DNA of 64,000 bases from Bog-473 sp963840245 (GCA_963840245.1 CAWIYI010000008.1:8944-72943); one strand, 5' to 3'. Positions 26,907 through 35,534 are shown, numbered from the stretch's first letter. Notes: generated from the letters alone by a model not told the origin. Numbers and translations are program-made.

Positions 26907-28298
26907 GTGGTCCAAGCCTTTGACGACATCCGCCCCCGCCCGCTCCGGACGGCCCCCCACCCCGGGCCGAGCGGGGCGCGGGTGCCCCCCCACGACGTCG
27001 AGGCCGAGGAGTCGCTGCTCGGCGCCATGCTCCTCTCCAACGACGCGGCGTCCGTCGGGATAGAGAAGTGCTCGTCGGCCGACTTCTACAAGCCGGCGCA
27101 CGGGCACATCTTCGGCGCCATCCAGGCGCTCATGGAGCGCGGCGAGGCCATCGATGCGGTGACGGTGACCGACGAGCTCAAGCGCTCCGGGGTGCTCGAG
27201 GCGGTGGGGGACCCGTCGATCTTCATCTCGCTGCAGGCCAACACGCCGTCGATCGCCAACGCCCGGCACTACGCCGAGATCGTCGAGGAGCACGCGCTGC
27301 TGCGCAAGCTCATCGGCGTCGCCGGGGACATCGCCGACATCGGCTACTCGGTCCCCGAGGACGTCAAGGCGGCCGTGGACGAGGCGGAGCAGATGGTGTT
27401 CGACGTCGGGGAGCGCCGCACGGTCGACACCATGCGCCCCCTCCACGAGCTGCTGGGAGCGGGACTGGACCGCATCGAGGAGCTGGGGCAGCGCGGCTCG
27501 AGCATCACCGGCGTGGCGACCGGCTACCACGAGCTGGACAGGATCCTGCTGGGCTTCCAGCCCTCGTCGCTCAACATCGTGGGCGCCCGTCCCGGCATGG
27601 GCAAGACGAGCTTCGCCCTCGGGGTCCTGGCCAACGTCGGTCTCCAGGTGCAGCGGCCGGCCCTCCTCTTCTCGCTGGAGATGGGCCATCTGGAGCTGAC
27701 CCAGCGCCTGCTCGCCTCCGAGGCCGAGGTGAACGGGCAGAGCCTGCAGACGGGCCGGATCCGCACGCAGGACTGGAGCAAGATCGGCATGGCCGTGACG
27801 CGGCTCTCGAGCGCGCCGATCTTCATCGACGACAACCCCAACGTCACGGTGATGGACATCCGGGCGCGGGCCCGCCGGCTCAAGAAGTCCGAAGGCGACC
27901 TCGGCCTCGTCGTGGTCGACTACCTCCAGCTGATGAGCGGGCGGGGCCGGCCGGAGAACCGCCAGACCGAGGTGGCCGAGATCAGCCGGGGCCTCAAGAT
28001 CCTCGCCCGCGAGCTCGAGGTGCCCGTCGTCGCCCTCTCCCAGCTCTCCCGGAACCTCGAGTCACGCCAGGACAAGACGCCGCAGCTGTCGGACCTCCGG
28101 GAGTCGGGGTCGCTCGAGCAGGACGCCGACGTCGTCCTCTTCATCTACCGCGAGTCCGAGTACAACGACGAGGTGCCCATCGACCGGGCCGACGATGCGC
28201 TGATCGAGGTGGCCAAGCACCGGAACGGTCCGACCGGGAAGGCCAACCTGTTGTTCTTGAAGCAGTACGCCCGCTTCGAGAACCACCGCGGCGTCTGA
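26907..28298 (+). CDS. dnaB: Replicative DNA helicase DnaB
   Basis: Hexameric 5'-3' helicase at the fork. It has 463 residues from GTG 26907, which has GGGGGAG just upstream. The N-terminal domain starts PHDVEAEESLLGAMLLSNDA. The RecA-like domain shows Walker A GARPGMGKTSFALG, LFSLEMGHLELTQRLLA, Walker B GLVVVDYLQLMSG, VVALSQLSRNLESRQDKTP, and the arginine-finger region ending HRNGPTGKANLLFLKQYARF. No intein is present, although dnaB is a frequent intein site. The gene is intact. Confidence 0.97.
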   Translation: MVQAFDDIRPRPLRTAPHPGPSGARVPPHDVEAEESLLGAMLLSNDAASVGIEKCSSADFYKPAHGHIFGAIQALMERGEAIDAVTVTDELKRSGVLEAVGDPSIFISLQANTPSIANARHYAEIVEEHALLRKLIGVAGDIADIGYSVPEDVKAAVDEAEQMVFDVGERRTVDTMRPLHELLGAGLDRIEELGQRGSSITGVATGYHELDRILLGFQPSSLNIVGARPGMGKTSFALGVLANVGLQVQRPALLFSLEMGHLELTQRLLASEAEVNGQSLQTGRIRTQDWSKIGMAVTRLSSAPIFIDDNPNVTVMDIRARARRLKKSEGDLGLVVVDYLQLMSGRGRPENRQTEVAEISRGLKILARELEVPVVALSQLSRNLESRQDKTPQLSDLRESGSLEQDADVVLFIYRESEYNDEVPIDRADDALIEVAKHRNGPTGKANLLFLKQYARFENHRGV

Positions 28299-28337
28299 CG
28301 GCGCGACCTCCATCCTCTCCTGGACGACCCCGTCAGG

Positions 28338-28805
28338 TCACGAGCACTTGAGGTTCTGGCTGATCTGGTCGCCGATCGACTGAAGCTGTGACTTGAGGGA
28401 GTCGAAGCCTGCGAGGAGATCCGGGAGGGAGTTGGAGTCCTTGAGGCCCGTCGCGGTCTTCTTCAGATTGTCGATCTGCGGGCTCAACGATTGAGACTCC
28501 TCTGACTTCAACTCCCGGGCGGACTGACTCAGGCTCTCGAGGGCATCGCTGACGGCCGGCACGTCGTCCTTCGCCTTGCCGAGGTTGCCCGACTTCAGAT
28601 CATCGACGACCGTCGACACGGCATTGCCCAGCTGCGCCCGGTCATTGCACACCTTCTCCGAGGCAGAAGCAGACGGACTGCTGCCACAGGCCGCCAGGAG
28701 ACAACCGAAGAGCGCCAACGAACAAAGGAGCCGGAGCGGCTTGACTCTCCGAAGAGTTGACTCCCCCCGTTTGGCGTGTTGGCCTGCGTCGGCCGGACTC
28801 TCCAC
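28338..28805 (-). CDS. Putative lipoprotein, helical, unknown function
   Basis: A predicted lipoprotein: hydrophobic signal LRLLCSLALFGCLLAAC with the lipobox LAAC, a Ser/Ala linker, then about 110 residues of soluble heptad-like helix (VVDDLKSGNLGKAKDDVPAV, LESLSQSARELKSEESQSLS). The C-terminus ends NLKCS. No family is recognised. The start is uncertain: GTG 28805 gives about 25 residues before the hydrophobic stretch, ATG 28886 a longer, unlikely leader. It is convergent with dnaB, 39 bases apart. Base composition is somewhat lower in GC than its neighbours. Confidence 0.7.
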   Translation of the reverse strand: MESPADAGQHAKRGESTLRRVKPLRLLCSLALFGCLLAACGSSPSASASEKVCNDRAQLGNAVSTVVDDLKSGNLGKAKDDVPAVSDALESLSQSARELKSEESQSLSPQIDNLKKTATGLKDSNSLPDLLAGFDSLKSQLQSIGDQISQNLKCS

Positions 28806-28911
28806 ACACGCTGTACACCTGTGCACGGTGCCGTCCCCTTCTTTCGGACGTTGCAGTGGATCAAGATACCAGCCGTCTCGTCGCACTCATATGACGGAGA
28901 GTCGGAACGGG

Positions 28912-28928
28912 CGCGATTCAGAATCGCG
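28912..28928. repeat. Palindrome CGCGATTC-A-GAATCGCG upstream of the lipoprotein gene
   Basis: A perfect 8-base inverted repeat with a one-base centre lies in the 268-base gap between the lipoprotein gene (start 28805) and the HAD gene (end 29074). It is about 107 bases upstream of the GTG 28805. It may be an operator; the stretch 28940-29070 around it is relatively AT-rich and holds no gene that I can support. Confidence 0.45.
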
Positions 28929-29073
28929 TCTTCCGCTCGTCGCACAGCTCTGAGGGATGCCTCTCCAAACTATAAACAAGGATGCTTAGAGTGCGCGGAA
29001 TCATCTCCGGCCGCCTCGGCATTCCACGACTCGGCCCACACCAGCAAGAGGACGGTGGCGCGTCTTCGTGCGG

Positions 29074-30162
29074 TCAGGCGGGCGAGGAGGCCGCCGGCAG
29101 CACGAAGTGCTCCACGGCGAACGCAAAACCCTCGTCCTCGTTGCTCTGCGTGGTGCGGTGGGCCGCCTGCTTCACCTCGGGGTCGGCGTTGCCCATGGCG
29201 ATGCTGAGGCCCGAGTGGTCGAACATCAAGATGTCGTTGGGCTGGTCGCCGATGGTGGCGATCTGCGCGGGCTCGAGCTGGTAGCGCACGGCGAGGGAGC
29301 GGGCGACGCTCCCCTTGTTGGCCTGGGGGTGCGTCACGTCGAGGTAGTAGGGCTGGGAGGCGGCCGCCGTCACGTGGTCGCCGAATTTCTTCACGGCGGC
29401 GTCGGCGGCCGCGGTGATGGCGTCGTGGTCGTCGCTCACCCCGACCAGCTTGGCCACGCCGTCGGTGAGCCCGTCGAACCCGTCCATCACCTTGGGCTCG
29501 AATTTGACGGTCCAGGCCTCCCGGTCGACGTGCGGTCCTTTCGGGTCGGGCACGTACCAGTCCGCCCCGCGGTAGAGCCACACGGCGAGGTCGAAGGACC
29601 GCATGTGGTCGGCGACGGGGACGACGAGGTGCTCGGGGATGACGTGCTGCTCCAGGACCTTCATGGCGCGGTCCACCACCAGGCCGCCGTTGAAGGCGGC
29701 GATGGGTGTATCGAGGTCGAGCGGCCCGATGAGCATCTCCATGCCGCGCGGCGGGCGGCCGCTGGTGACGGCGAAGAGGACCCCGGCTTGGCGCAGGTTG
29801 CGCACCGCGGCGACGGCGGCGTGGGTCAGGACCTTGTCATGGGTCACCAGAGTCCCGTCCACGTCGGCCAGGAAGAGGCGGATGGGCAGTGCGCGTTCCT
29901 CGGCTGCGGCGTGGTCGGGGGCGATACGCCGATGGTAGGCGCCACCGCCGGCGCGCGCATCGATGGCGCCGGCGCGGGGATACCCGACGCCGAGGGCGAT
30001 CGGGTCGCCCTGTCGCTCAACACGGCGCGCCGGAAGGTAGAGAACCTCGAGGCCGAGCGGGTCGGCGCCAAGTACGACGCCGACCTGCGCGAGCACGAAC
30101 GCGCCCGGCGACCGCCGCGTCGTGATGCGGATCGTCCCGTGGCGCGTGAACGCCGTCGACAT
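29074..30162 (-). CDS. HAD superfamily (Cof-type) hydrolase
   Basis: The HAD phosphatase domain spans about 270 residues: motif I LFLADVDGTLVTHDKVL, motif II AVTSGRP, a cap domain, the lysine near ANKGSVARSLAVRYQLEP, and motif IV TIGDQPNDILMFDHSG. This is the Cof-type layout acting on sugar phosphates or similar; the substrate is unknown. The frame is open to ATG 30162, six bases after the preceding gene's stop, but the first 92 residues are unlike HAD proteins. A CTG at 29889, seven bases after GAGGA, would start exactly at the HAD domain. It is the last gene in line after the mau-like cluster. Confidence 0.8.
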   Translation of the reverse strand: MSTAFTRHGTIRITTRRSPGAFVLAQVGVVLGADPLGLEVLYLPARRVERQGDPIALGVGYPRAGAIDARAGGGAYHRRIAPDHAAAEERALPIRLFLADVDGTLVTHDKVLTHAAVAAVRNLRQAGVLFAVTSGRPPRGMEMLIGPLDLDTPIAAFNGGLVVDRAMKVLEQHVIPEHLVVPVADHMRSFDLAVWLYRGADWYVPDPKGPHVDREAWTVKFEPKVMDGFDGLTDGVAKLVGVSDDHDAITAAADAAVKKFGDHVTAAASQPYYLDVTHPQANKGSVARSLAVRYQLEPAQIATIGDQPNDILMFDHSGLSIAMGNADPEVKQAAHRTTQSNEDEGFAFAVEHFVLPAASSPA

Positions 30163-30168
30163 GGGGGG

Positions 30169-30945
30169 TTAGCTCCGGGCCGGCACCGGAGAACGCCGCC
30201 GCGCCCGCCGGGCTGCCGCGGTTGCCCCACCGACGACCAGGATCAGGGCCAGAGCCAACGCGGCCCAGAGCGACACGAAGGCGACGAAGGCGACGGCGCA
30301 GGCCAGCTCGCCGGCGACGACGATACCGAGCACGACGGGCCCGAGCTCGGTGAAGCGCCGGTGGAACGCGGCGAGGGTGTCTGCGCTGGTGATGCCCCGG
30401 CCGAGCAGCACCGCGAGCCCGCGCACCAGGCCGAACAGCGCGCCGATGGCCAGCGCGACGGCGGGACTGGTGGTCAGGGCGGCCAGCACGATCACGAGGT
30501 AGAGCGCGGCCGTCTTGATGTAGGTGACCAGGCCGGTGCCGATCTGCCAGCCGAAGCCCGCGCCGTAGACCCAGGGCCGGAACTGGTCGAGCCAGCGCTC
30601 GTTCACCTGGCGATGGTGGACGGGCAGGTGGAAGCCCCCGTGCGGCGCATCGGATGCCGCCACCAGGATCGACGCCGTGGCGGCGAGGGCGGCCACGGTG
30701 AGCACCGGCGGTCCGAAGGCGCGGACCGCGACCGCCAGCCCGGCCATACCGAGACCGAGCGTGACCCCGCCCGCGAGGCCGCCGGTGATGAACCATGCCG
30801 CGGTGCTCCGGTAGCGGTGACCCCGGGCGCGTTCGGCCAGGGGTGTGATCGTCGCCAACATGGAGAGGCCGCAGGGGGACCAGGTCGACCGGGCGGCCGC
30901 CAGCACGGCGATGGCCGCCGCGGCGACGGTGAGGAGGGTGGTCAT
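30169..30945 (-). CDS. Polytopic membrane protein, CcdA/DsbD-like
   Basis: A 258-residue membrane protein with about six helices from ATG 30945 (GGAAGGGAG upstream). The first helix contains STWSPCGLSMLATITPLAER, resembling the Ser-Pro-Cys motif in the first helix of CcdA/DsbD thiol transporters. The partner cysteine those proteins have in a later helix is not obvious here; the only other cysteine is in GELACAVAFVAF. It lies 16 bases downstream of the MauA-like gene. Known CcdA/DsbD proteins carry reducing power across the membrane for cytochrome c or disulfide maturation; a role in maturing the neighbouring cysteine-rich protein is inference. Confidence 0.6.
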   Translation of the reverse strand: MTTLLTVAAAAIAVLAAARSTWSPCGLSMLATITPLAERARGHRYRSTAAWFITGGLAGGVTLGLGMAGLAVAVRAFGPPVLTVAALAATASILVAASDAPHGGFHLPVHHRQVNERWLDQFRPWVYGAGFGWQIGTGLVTYIKTAALYLVIVLAALTTSPAVALAIGALFGLVRGLAVLLGRGITSADTLAAFHRRFTELGPVVLGIVVAGELACAVAFVAFVSLWAALALALILVVGGATAAARRARRRSPVPARS

Positions 30946-30961
30946 GGATGCTCCCTTCCGG

Positions 30962-32371
30962 TCATGCCGGGGACCCGAGGAACGGTGCGCCACCGAAGGC
31001 GAAGATCCCGCCGTCCTTGGCGACCAGCCAATAGCCGGCGTCGTTGCCGAAGGGCGCGATGCCGACCATCGGCTGGTTGAGGCGGATGGCCCCCGTCGAT
31101 CCGTCGAAGACGGCGTCGCCGAAGGTGAAGATGCCGCCGTCGGCGGCGACCAGCCAGTAGCCCCGGCCCGTCGGCGTCGCGGCCATGCCGACGACCGGTT
31201 GGTTCAGGTGCTGCCCGCCCATGGAGCCGAGGAAGGGGGCGTCGCCGAAGGTGAAGACGCCGCCGTCGGCGGCGACCAGCCAGTAGCCCCGGCCCGTCGG
31301 CGTCGCGGCCATGCCGACCACCGGCTGGTTGAGGTGGATGGCCCCCGTCGATCCGGCGAAGACGGCGTCGCCGAAGGTGAAGATGCCACCGTCGGCGGCG
31401 ACCAACCAGTAGCCCCGGCCCGTCGGCGTCGCCGCCATGCCGACGATCGGCCGGTTCAGCCGCTGGCCGCCCATGGAGCCGAGGAAGGGGGCCCCGCCGT
31501 AGGTGAAGATGCCGCCGTCGGCCGCGCCCAGGAAGTAGCCCCCGGTCGCGCAGGTCGCCCCGGCGACGATCGGGGCGGCGAGCCTGATCGGTGAGGCGTC
31601 GCCGTCGTTCGGGAAGTCCCCGAAGTCGAAGAGCCGGCCGAACGCGGTGAGCACCGCGTAGCCGCCGCCGTCGGCACTCCCGAGCGCACCGACGACCTGG
31701 CAGTTCGTGGCGGGTGAGAGGCAGGGAGGCGGTGGCGGGGCCGGCGGGGCCGTCGTCCAGCACGGCTCGTTCTGCTCCGCCGTGGCGTTGTCGACGGCGA
31801 CGGCGGTGGTGCACGAGGGATCCACCGTCCATGGGGGGACGCAGGCCACGACCCGGCAGACGATCCGCCCCAGGCAGGCGACGTTCTGGTTGCACTGCCC
31901 GTACCGGAACTGGAGACAGCCGGTCAGGTAGGAGTTGCAGCCCAGCGGGCCGCAGCCGCACGCGGTCTGGTCGCAACCCGGCTCGCAGAACGAGAAGCCG
32001 TTGCCGCAGCCGCTCGCGCAGGTGCAGGTGGAATTGCAGTCCATGTAGTACCGCGGGCCGCCGCAGAAGGACGAGTTGTCCGCCATCCACCAGCCGCCCA
32101 TCACGGTGTTCGCGGGACAGAAGTTGGCGCCGCTCACCTCGCAGCAGAACTCGGAGAACCCCGAGCAACACGTGCTGCCGCAGCCGCAGCCGGCATTCCC
32201 GCATTCGCAGATCGCGCCGTAGGCGGTGCCGGGCTTGAGGGCGAGGTCCAGGCCGGAGCCGACGGCCACGGCGCTGCCGACGAAGGCCGACCGGTTGATC
32301 AGGCTGCGGCGGGAGAGGCGGCCCTCCAGGGCGTGGGCCGTACGCGCCACCAGCGCGGTCGAGATGCTCAC
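30962..32371 (-). CDS. Tat-exported Cys-rich MauA-like protein fused to 42-residue repeats
   Basis: 469 residues from GTG 32371, overlapping the mauE-like stop (GTGA). A twin-arginine signal (LSRRSLINRSAF, RR at residues 21-22) is followed by a domain of about 130 residues with 26 cysteines. Its order FCCEVSGANFCPANTVMGGW then YYMDC resembles the methylamine dehydrogenase light chain, where Cys-rich strands hold two tryptophans that form the TTQ cofactor; Trp residues occur here at GGWW and VPPW. A Pro-rich linker then leads to five full and one partial copies of a 42-residue repeat (GYWLVAADGGIFTFGDA). Catalytic function and cofactor are unproven. It is intact in frame, unlike many neighbours. 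Confidence 0.72.
   Translation of the reverse strand: MSISTALVARTAHALEGRLSRRSLINRSAFVGSAVAVGSGLDLALKPGTAYGAICECGNAGCGCGSTCCSGFSEFCCEVSGANFCPANTVMGGWWMADNSSFCGGPRYYMDCNSTCTCASGCGNGFSFCEPGCDQTACGCGPLGCNSYLTGCLQFRYGQCNQNVACLGRIVCRVVACVPPWTVDPSCTTAVAVDNATAEQNEPCWTTAPPAPPPPPCLSPATNCQVVGALGSADGGGYAVLTAFGRLFDFGDFPNDGDASPIRLAAPIVAGATCATGGYFLGAADGGIFTYGGAPFLGSMGGQRLNRPIVGMAATPTGRGYWLVAADGGIFTFGDAVFAGSTGAIHLNQPVVGMAATPTGRGYWLVAADGGVFTFGDAPFLGSMGGQHLNQPVVGMAATPTGRGYWLVAADGGIFTFGDAVFDGSTGAIRLNQPMVGIAPFGNDAGYWLVAKDGGIFAFGGAPFLGSPA
30965..31663 (-). repeat. Tandem 126-base coding repeats (five full copies plus a partial)
   Basis: The 3' half of the MauA-like gene consists of units at 31541-31663, 31415-31540, 31289-31414, 31163-31288, 31037-31162 and a partial unit to 30965. 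The middle copies are nearly identical at the DNA level. Units alternate between two versions (APFLGSMGGQ and AVFxGSTGAI), implying duplication of a 252-base pair of units. Confidence 0.9.
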
Positions 32372-32931
32372 GACGTCCGGGCCGGGACGGGCCGGGCCAG
32401 GCGACGCGCGGCGGTGAGGGCGGCCAGGGCGGAGAGGGCCAGGGCGGTGAGCCAGAGCCCGACCGCGCTCACGAAGAGCAACGGGAACCCGGCCCCGGGC
32501 TGGTGCGCCAGCAGCGTCCCCAGCGTGCCGCGGCCCGGCGCGCCGTTGGCGACGGCGAGCGCGGCGGCAGCCAGCGTGAGGTCGATGACCAGGTGCAGCG
32601 CGGTCGGCGGCGTGTCGGGTCGACCGAAGCAGCCACACGTCGCCAGCGGCCCGCCGCGCCACCGCGCCACGGCGACGACGCCGAAGAAGCACAGATAGGA
32701 GAGGGCGACCAGCGCCGCGGTGGCCGGGCGCGGGAACGCCACGGCGAGCACGCCCAGCGCGGCCTCCGCCAGCGCGCCGGCCCGGACGACGCCGCGCAGG
32801 AGACGGAACGACAGAGGGCCCGGCAGCAGCGCGGCCATGGCGCGGGCCGTGTCGTCGGGCCGCGCCGCCTTGCCCACGCCGGCGGCGACCAGCAGGCCTG
32901 CGGCAATGAGGTAGAGGCCGATCAGTTCCAT
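32368..32931 (-). CDS. MauE-like membrane protein
   Basis: 187 residues with about five membrane helices, from ATG 32931. The MauE/DoxX-type signature is present: ALVALSYLCFFGVVAVARWR followed by ATCGCFGRPDTPPTALHLVI, including the CGCFG motif. MauE is required with MauD for correct folding and disulfide formation of the methylamine dehydrogenase light chain in methylotrophs. It overlaps the upstream hypothetical gene by 10 bases and the downstream MauA-like gene by 4, so the three are translationally linked. The MauE family call is fairly firm; a role in methylamine use is not implied, since no heavy chain gene is present. Confidence 0.8.
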   Translation of the reverse strand: MELIGLYLIAAGLLVAAGVGKAARPDDTARAMAALLPGPLSFRLLRGVVRAGALAEAALGVLAVAFPRPATAALVALSYLCFFGVVAVARWRGGPLATCGCFGRPDTPPTALHLVIDLTLAAAALAVANGAPGRGTLGTLLAHQPGAGFPLLFVSAVGLWLTALALSALAALTAARRLARPVPARTS

Positions 32932-33425
32932 TGGGGCCTCGCCGGGCTCGCCGCCGAGCTCGCCGCCGGGGGCGTCGCCGGGCTCACGGCGAGTGAGGTG
33001 AGCAACGTGTTGACGCGGGGCACCAGTGCCGGCACCTGGACGTGGCTGCCGAGCACGGCGTAGAAGGAGAAGGGCCGCCCGGCCTCGGTGAAGAACCACT
33101 GGGTGCCGGACTGCCCGGGGATCCCCCGCCGCAGGACCATGGGCGAGAAGTCCGCCTCCGTGAGGGCGGACGGCCGGCCCTGGCGGGCGAACAGCGCAGT
33201 GCCCACGCTCTCGGGGCCGTACTCGAAGAGGGTGGCGAACACGTCCGACGGCCCCATCAAGGTGACGGCGCCGCTACCGAAGTCACCGATGTCGTCGGGA
33301 ATCGGGAAGGTGGCGAACTGCCCCACCGGATAGGTCACGCCCATGCCGGAGGGGCGCACGAAGATCCGGCCCTCGAAGCCGTCGGGGAGGCGCGCCACGA
33401 TGCCGTGCGCGCCGATGGTGGCCAC
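32922..33425 (-). CDS. Conserved-context hypothetical protein in mau-like cluster
   Basis: 167 residues from GTG 33425, whose first base is shared with the stop codon of the thioredoxin-like gene. No signal peptide or membrane helix is evident. The body looks beta-rich (GIVARLPDGFEGRIFVRPSG, TQWFFTEAGRPFSFYAVLGS), and the C-terminus is an Ala/Pro-rich tail. I do not recognise the family. Tight overlap with both neighbours suggests it belongs to the same functional unit, perhaps as a partner or chaperone of the secreted Cys-rich protein, which is inference only. Confidence 0.6.
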   Translation of the reverse strand: MATIGAHGIVARLPDGFEGRIFVRPSGMGVTYPVGQFATFPIPDDIGDFGSGAVTLMGPSDVFATLFEYGPESVGTALFARQGRPSALTEADFSPMVLRRGIPGQSGTQWFFTEAGRPFSFYAVLGSHVQVPALVPRVNTLLTSLAVSPATPPAASSAASPARPQWN

Positions 33426-34229
33426 TACTCGGCGCGCGCCGGGCCACCGGGGGCCGGCGTGGTCACCCGGTCGAAGGGAAAGACGTCGCCGAGCGTGCGC
33501 GGGTACAGGCTCGGGTCACCCGGGTGGATCCCGGCCGCCCGCAGCACGTCGTCGGCCGCCTCCTCGCGGGCCGGGCCGCCCAAGGCGCCCTCCCCGCGCC
33601 CGCGGCCGGTGGTCACGGTGCCCCGGTCGTGCTCGGCCCGCCGGACCAGCTCGGCCAGCTGGCCGACGTGGTTGGCCACTCCCTGCCCGACCTTGCGCCC
33701 GGTCGCGCCGTCGACGAGCACGAAGAACGGGGAGCCGGGCACCTGGTACTCGAACCAGGCGTCGGTGGACATGACCACCGGGACCCGGCCGGTCGTGCGC
33801 GCCTGCACCTCGGCCGGCACCTCGCGGTCGGGCCCCTTGGTCACGATGACGACGCGCGTGCGGTCGGGCAGCTCGAGACGTCCCGGATCCTGCAGGGCAT
33901 CCCAGAACGCGGCGCAGCCGGTGCAGCCCGAAGAGAGGAACCCCAGCAGAGTGAGGTCGTCACTGTTGTCCACCGCCACCGCCCGGGCGTCCCCGGTCGG
34001 CGTCACGCCGGCCACGGCGGGAGCGGCGCCCAGCGCGGGGCCGGCACCCGGCGGCGCCAGGGTGACCGGGGCGGGGGCGGGTGGCGGCCGCCGACTCGGT
34101 CGGGTCCCCGACACCGACGCCGAGCTCGTGGAGGGAGCGCAGGATGTCGGCATGGCTCCGGAGCAGGCCCGCCACCAGGATGCCGAGGAGCAGGACCACG
34201 AACGTCGAGACAATGACCAGCGCAAGCAC
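33425..34229 (-). CDS. MauD-like membrane-anchored thioredoxin-fold protein (frameshifted)
   Basis: About 268 codons from GTG 34229, preceded by AAAGGAGG, the strongest ribosome-binding site noticed in this part. An N-terminal helix (LALVIVSTFVVLLLGILVAG) anchors it, then a Pro/Ala linker, then a thioredoxin fold with LLGFLSSGCTGCAAFWDALQ (active site CTGC), RTRVVIVTKGPDREV, and the cis-Pro region YQVPGSPFFVLVDGATGRKV. An extra base near 34085, in the linker, shifts the frame. MauD proteins have this layout and introduce or isomerise disulfides in the Mau light chain. It is the first gene of the presumed cluster running to 30169. Confidence 0.78.
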
Positions 34230-34330
34230 GCCGCCTCCTTTACGCGTCCCCCCAGTATCCACCCCCGAGCGGTCGCCGCGCGGCACTGTAGCCGCGGCGC
34301 GGCACGCCCTCTTCGGGCATACTCCGGTCC

Positions 34331-35521
34331 GTGCCGGACGACGATCTCTTCCTCCCCGAGCCCGAGCCCCGGGAGGTGCGCTACACGGTGGTTTCGGTGG
34401 ACGACCACGTCGTCGAGCCGGCCCACACGTTCGAGAACCGGCTGCCCGCCGCGCTGGCCGACCGCGCCCCGCACATCGTCGAGACGCCGGAGGGGCACCA
34501 GGTGTGGGAGTTCGAGGGACAGCGCTACACGCAGGTGGGGATGAACGCGGTGGCGGGCCGGCGCCCGGAGACCTACGGCCTCGAACCGTTCCGCTTCGAC
34601 CAGATGCGACCGGGTTGCTACGACGTCGATGCCCGCGTGCGCGACATGGACATCAACGGGGTCTGGGCGTCGGTGAACTTCCCGTCCATGATCACCGGGT
34701 TCTGTGGTCGTGTCTTCTTCGACGCCGAGGACCCCGACCTGGGCCTGGCCTGCGTCAGGGCCTGGAACGACTGGCTCTTCGAGGAGTGGTACTCGCGGCA
34801 CCCCGATCGCATCGTCCCGCTCGGCATCACCTACCTGGCCGACCCGGCCCTCGCCGTGGCCGAGATCCGCCGCAACGCCGCCCGGGGCTTCACCTCGGTG
34901 ACGTTCCCGGAGCGGCCGCACGAGATCGGGCTGCCCTCGCTGTGGGACCGGGACCACTGGGACCCGATCATGGAGGCCGTCGTCGAGACCGACACCGTCG
35001 TCTCCCTCCACGTCGGCAGCTCGGGCCTGACCCCGGCCCCGCCCGGGGCCGGCATGGACGCCCTCCAGCTCGGGGCCACGCTGTTCGGCCAGCTCTCGCT
35101 GATCGCCTGCGCGGAGTGGCTGTGGTCCGGCTACGCGGCACGCCTCCCGAGCCTCAAGATCGCCATGAGCGAGGGCGGGATCGGCTGGGTGGCCATGCTG
35201 CGCGACCGGCTCGAGAACATCGTCGACCGCTCCCGCTACGGGCTCGGGTGGGACGTGCGACCGGCGGAGGTCTTGGGGCGCAACTTCTGGTTCTGCACGA
35301 TCGACGACCCCTCCACCATCGACACGCGCCACGCCATCGGGGTCGACCACATCATGGTGGAGGTCGACTACCCGCACGGCGACAGCACCTGGCCCGACAC
35401 GCAGGACGTCATCCGGCGGTGCTGGGGCCACATCCCGGCCGATGAGCTGCGCGCCATGTGCAGCGAGAACGCCGCCGCGCTCTACCGCCACCCGCTCCCC
35501 GACGTCGTCCTGCCGCGCTGA
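34331..35521 (+). CDS. Amidohydrolase family (amidohydrolase_2) protein
   Basis: 396 residues from GTG 34331. The metal-binding start reads VVSVDDHVVEPAHTFENRLP (D-x-H motif), the middle has FPSMITGFCGRVFF and VVSLHVGSSGL, and the C-terminus has GVDHIMVEVDYPHGDSTWPD, where the catalytic Asp of TIM-barrel decarboxylase/hydrolase members falls. Family members include ACMSD-type decarboxylases and ring-cleavage product hydrolases. The exact reaction cannot be told. It is 13 bases upstream of the aldolase gene, so the two probably form one catabolic operon. Confidence 0.85.
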   Translation: MPDDDLFLPEPEPREVRYTVVSVDDHVVEPAHTFENRLPAALADRAPHIVETPEGHQVWEFEGQRYTQVGMNAVAGRRPETYGLEPFRFDQMRPGCYDVDARVRDMDINGVWASVNFPSMITGFCGRVFFDAEDPDLGLACVRAWNDWLFEEWYSRHPDRIVPLGITYLADPALAVAEIRRNAARGFTSVTFPERPHEIGLPSLWDRDHWDPIMEAVVETDTVVSLHVGSSGLTPAPPGAGMDALQLGATLFGQLSLIACAEWLWSGYAARLPSLKIAMSEGGIGWVAMLRDRLENIVDRSRYGLGWDVRPAEVLGRNFWFCTIDDPSTIDTRHAIGVDHIMVEVDYPHGDSTWPDTQDVIRRCWGHIPADELRAMCSENAAALYRHPLPDVVLPR

Positions 35522-35534
35522 GAGGAGCCGACCG

